25,464 bases of DNA. Source: a virus. Position 1 is the first letter of the stretch; each line of letters begins with the position of its first letter. The DNA is taken from the IMG/VR virus record IMGVR_UViG_3300046491_000189, positions 1-25,464 of that record; one strand, 5' to 3'. The notes beneath the pieces are model-generated. The model did no database searches. It was not told the DNA's origin and was given only the letters and a program-made list of their open reading frames with translations. Positions 23,704 to 25,464 of this stretch are shown one piece after another. The position numbers and the translations under genes were made by a program.

Positions 23704-23733
23704 AATTTACGGCCAATCGGCCATATCAGTCAA
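23704..23733 (-). promoter_or_regulatory. Probable late promoter (pR'-like) with spacer inverted repeat
   Basis: Minus strand: TTGACT (23733-23728, five of six to -35 consensus), an 18-nt spacer, and TAAATT (23709-23704, four of six to -10). The spacer holds GGCC-GATT-GGCC, an inverted repeat. In lambda pR', Q binds between -35 and -10. The -35 overlaps the stop codon of the Q-position gene, as expected for the Q-pR' arrangement. Predicted start of transcription is near 23697. Confidence 0.6.
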
Positions 23734-24293
23734 GCGGCGTCTACGAAGATTTCCTCCAAATCGAATATCTCGGTCGCGTGGATCACAGCGGCCTCTTCAA
23801 GTTGCTCCAGGCGCTTGTGAATGCCGCCGCGCCAGTTGCGCCGAGTGCGCTCCGGCGAGCCGGCGAGATCCCAGGTATTCATGTCGTAGAACTCAGCGGG
23901 CAGCACGATCATGTCGGTGGAGCGCTTGCCTACCTGAATACCCTTGAGCTTGGGGATTGCCCACGCGGTAAGCGCCTTATAGATGAACAACTGCGGAGCC
24001 GGGGAAGTCATGCGGGCCACCAGGCGTCCAATTGCGGCTATCTTGTTGGCCTTGTGCGTCGAGTACTTGGCGACCAGCACATCCCACTGGGCAGGCTCAA
24101 GCTGGCGATGCAGGAGCGCGTAGAGGCAGCAGTCGTAATCGAACTTGTCGCGCACTGACAGCGAGCTGCCGGTACCGCCTGAGCGAAGGTCAGCATCGAT
24201 CAGCTTTTGCCAGGACTGCTTCGTGCTGTTGTCGATGTTGTCGGCGGCCAGCACGCGCACCAGGGTGCTCATCACGTCTTTATAAATGCCCAT
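23730..24293 (-). CDS. Probable late-gene antiterminator (Q position), 187 aa
   Basis: MGIYKDVMSTLVRVLAADNI start; mostly helical with no membrane segment. Residues about 60-95 (ALLHRQLEPAQWDVLVAKYS then KIAAIGRLVARM) have the rhythm of a helix-turn-helix or sigma region 4-like DNA-binding domain. Residues 128-165 hold a conserved-looking MIVLPAEFYDMNTWDLAGSP followed by ERTRRNWRGGIHKRL. The tail is acidic. I recognise the type from Pseudomonas lambdoid prophages but cannot name the family. Function is inferred: it is the last gene before a promoter, a terminator and the lysis gene, exactly where lambda Q lies. It starts 3 nt after the zinc-finger gene stop. Confidence 0.88.
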   Translation of the reverse strand: MGIYKDVMSTLVRVLAADNIDNSTKQSWQKLIDADLRSGGTGSSLSVRDKFDYDCCLYALLHRQLEPAQWDVLVAKYSTHKANKIAAIGRLVARMTSPAPQLFIYKALTAWAIPKLKGIQVGKRSTDMIVLPAEFYDMNTWDLAGSPERTRRNWRGGIHKRLEQLEEAAVIHATEIFDLEEIFVDAA

Positions 24294-24296
24294 CGC

Positions 24297-24617
24297 TCAA
24301 TCCCCTGTGAAATTCGATTTGCCGGCGCCGCGGCCGTTGTTCTGTTGGTATTGGGCGGCCGGGCCGCTCACGAGCACCGGGCGCTTCAGTTGTTCGATCT
24401 GGTGGTCAGCGGCCTGCAGACGGATGCTCAGCTGCGTCACCAGCACCTCCAGCGGCAAAGCCTCTCCGGTCTCGGCCGCAATCCAGCCAGAGGCGTTGCA
24501 CTGCACACAGGCCAGCTCGTGGAACACGCCTTTGATCACAGTTCGACCACGGCATGCCGGGCACGTGGCCAGGTCCAGCTGAGCAGCGCGGAACGCTGGG
24601 CCGTGACTCTTCTTCAT
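24297..24617 (-). CDS. Zinc-finger protein of unknown function (106 aa)
   Basis: Two CxxC pairs, C19/C22 in ATCPACRGRTV and C37/C40 in ACVQCNASGW, make a zinc ribbon. A helical coiled-coil segment follows (about 55-76, LEVLVTQLSIRLQAADHQIE), then a Gly/Gln/Asn-rich tail. The start at 24617 is set by TGGAGG upstream and by the ATGA overlap with the preceding small gene; the open frame reaches 31 codons further but covers that gene. Small zinc proteins of this type occur in the nin-like region of lambdoid phages before Q, so a nucleic-acid role is plausible. Confidence 0.85.
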   Translation of the reverse strand: MKKSHGPAFRAAQLDLATCPACRGRTVIKGVFHELACVQCNASGWIAAETGEALPLEVLVTQLSIRLQAADHQIEQLKRPVLVSGPAAQYQQNNGRGAGKSNFTGD

Positions 24618-24787
24618 TGAACCTCCAGTAGCTGGGAACGATGCGCGTCTATTTCGGCAATCAGGGATAAAACACCCGCGGCAAGAGCCTTGTGGTGTTC
24701 GTCGGCGCAAAACCGGCGATCAGTCATCACGCGGTCCGCCAGGCGCTGGAGTTCGGCTAGGTAGGCAGAATCAGCTTTAATTTCCAT
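24614..24787 (-). CDS. Small protein of unknown function (57 aa)
   Basis: Translation reads MEIKADSAYLAELQRLADRV, then MTDRRFCADEHHKALAAGVL and SLIAEIDAHRSQLLEVQ. It is entirely helical in character and charged, so it may form a coiled coil or bind a partner. GAGG lies 7 nt before the ATG, it begins 2 nt after the recombinase stop and overlaps the zinc-finger gene by ATGA. That fit supports a real gene despite its size. No family recognised. Confidence 0.75.
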   Translation of the reverse strand: MEIKADSAYLAELQRLADRVMTDRRFCADEHHKALAAGVLSLIAEIDAHRSQLLEVQ

Positions 24788-24789
24788 TT

Positions 24790-25464
24790 TTAAACCTCGC
24801 CTATGGTTGATTCTTGATTGGCCTTGCAGGCCTTATGCTCTGCGGCTTTCAGCGGTTTACCCGAATTTTCGTTTCTACCGTCCTTCAACCCGTGAATACG
24901 GGAAAAACCCTTGCCGTCTAAATGGCCGTGCCACAGTTCGAGGGCTGCACGCTTGCGCTCTTCGACAGTGGTGTGGATGTATGCCTGCACGTTGTGGCCC
25001 ATGGCGTGGTTGATCAGCATCTCGCCAATCAGGAAGTCGATCCCCAGATCTGCCCATCCGGTCCGGGCCAACTTGCGCAGATCGTGACTGCTCCACTCGC
25101 CCTTCCCCAGCCCGGTGAACACGGCACTGGCCTGCGCCTTGCTCATGCCCTTCCCATTTCTAGCGGGAAACAGGAACTGCCCCTCGTAGCCGCTTGCCTT
25201 CTGGTGTGCGCGATACCCAATCAGCAGCGCACACACCTGCTCAGTCAGTGGTAGCGAGTGCTCGACTCGGGTCTTGGTGTTGCCCACCGGCAGATACCAG
25301 GTGCGTTCTGACAGGCTGACGTGCGACCACTGCGCTTTGCGGGTTTCACCGATGCGCGTGCCGTGGCAGAGCATCATCAGCGCGAGCATGGCCGGCTGTG
25401 GATCGGACTCGAAAAGCTCATGCAGTTGGCTCAGCAGCGCCTCGATCTGCACGCCGCGAAGACG
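24790..25464 (-). CDS. Tyrosine recombinase / integrase, C-terminal catalytic part (5' end outside window)
   Basis: The frame is open to the right edge, so the N terminus is missing; a GTG at 25452 is unlikely to be the true start. Numbering from that codon, all catalytic residues are visible: Arg33 (HGTRIGE), Lys60 (GNTKTRVEH), His123 and Arg126 (SSHDLRK), His149 (LINHAMGH) and the nucleophile Tyr158 (QAYIHTT), with the helix EERKRAALELWHGHL behind. This is the P4/lambda-like integrase family. A basic 40-residue tail follows. Unlike a typical integrase it is cotranscribed with and 2 nt from downstream genes leading to Q, with no att site or tRNA gene seen, so it may act in recombination or dimer resolution instead of prophage integration. 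Confidence 0.88.
   Translation of the reverse strand, partial: RLRGVQIEALLSQLHELFESDPQPAMLALMMLCHGTRIGETRKAQWSHVSLSERTWYLPVGNTKTRVEHSLPLTEQVCALLIGYRAHQKASGYEGQFLFPARNGKGMSKAQASAVFTGLGKGEWSSHDLRKLARTGWADLGIDFLIGEMLINHAMGHNVQAYIHTTVEERKRAALELWHGHLDGKGFSRIHGLKDGRNENSGKPLKAAEHKACKANQESTIGEV

Noticed and set aside
1-25464. CRISPR array, tRNA, rRNA, insertion sequence or att site
   Set aside because: No regularly spaced repeats, no tRNA-like fold, no transposase gene and no obvious long direct repeat were found by eye on either strand.

Overview
This window is most of the late half of a lambdoid siphovirus prophage (or temperate phage genome), probably from a Pseudomonas or a close relative. That host guess rests on the GC-rich codon use, the style of the small accessory genes and my recognition of the protein families; no host chromosomal gene is visible, so it is inference. 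Nearly all genes lie on the minus strand and are packed with 4-20 nt overlaps or gaps of a few bases.

Reading the minus strand (right to left): the right edge holds the end of a delayed-early operon, with a tyrosine recombinase cut by the window edge, a 57-aa protein, a CxxC zinc-finger protein and a 187-aa protein in the position of a late antiterminator (Q). Next comes a probable late control region: a promoter overlapping the stop codon of the Q-position gene, with an inverted repeat between its -35 and -10, then an intrinsic terminator about 40 nt downstream. Next are a lambda-family holin, a zinc-ribbon protein, an HNH endonuclease, and an HK97-type packaging/head module (TerS, TerL, portal, prohead protease, capsid with fused scaffold domain, gp6/gp7/gp10-like connectors, DUF3168 tail completion protein). 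A lambda-type tail module follows: tail tube, G/GT chaperones made by -1 frameshifting, tape measure, M, L, K, I, J, two small tail-tip proteins, tail fibre and fibre assembly chaperone. At the left edge is the start of a SleB/CwlJ-type endolysin, so holin and endolysin are about 23 kb apart.

Four genes break this order and look like cargo (morons): a plus-strand HIRAN-domain protein and a minus-strand lipoprotein between K and I; a plus-strand AT-rich membrane protein between the holin and the packaging genes; and a plus-strand 67-aa gene inside the late leader.

The most unusual sequence-level patterns are: (1) intrinsic terminators placed between late genes, several followed at once by the same CTGGAG ribosome-binding element, which makes sense only if late transcription is antiterminated; (2) a frameshift site carrying a Shine-Dalgarno-like element, an A8 slippery run and a downstream hairpin; (3) the HIRAN/lipoprotein cassette. 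Long plus-strand open frames opposite the structural genes are GC-rich shadows and were left out.
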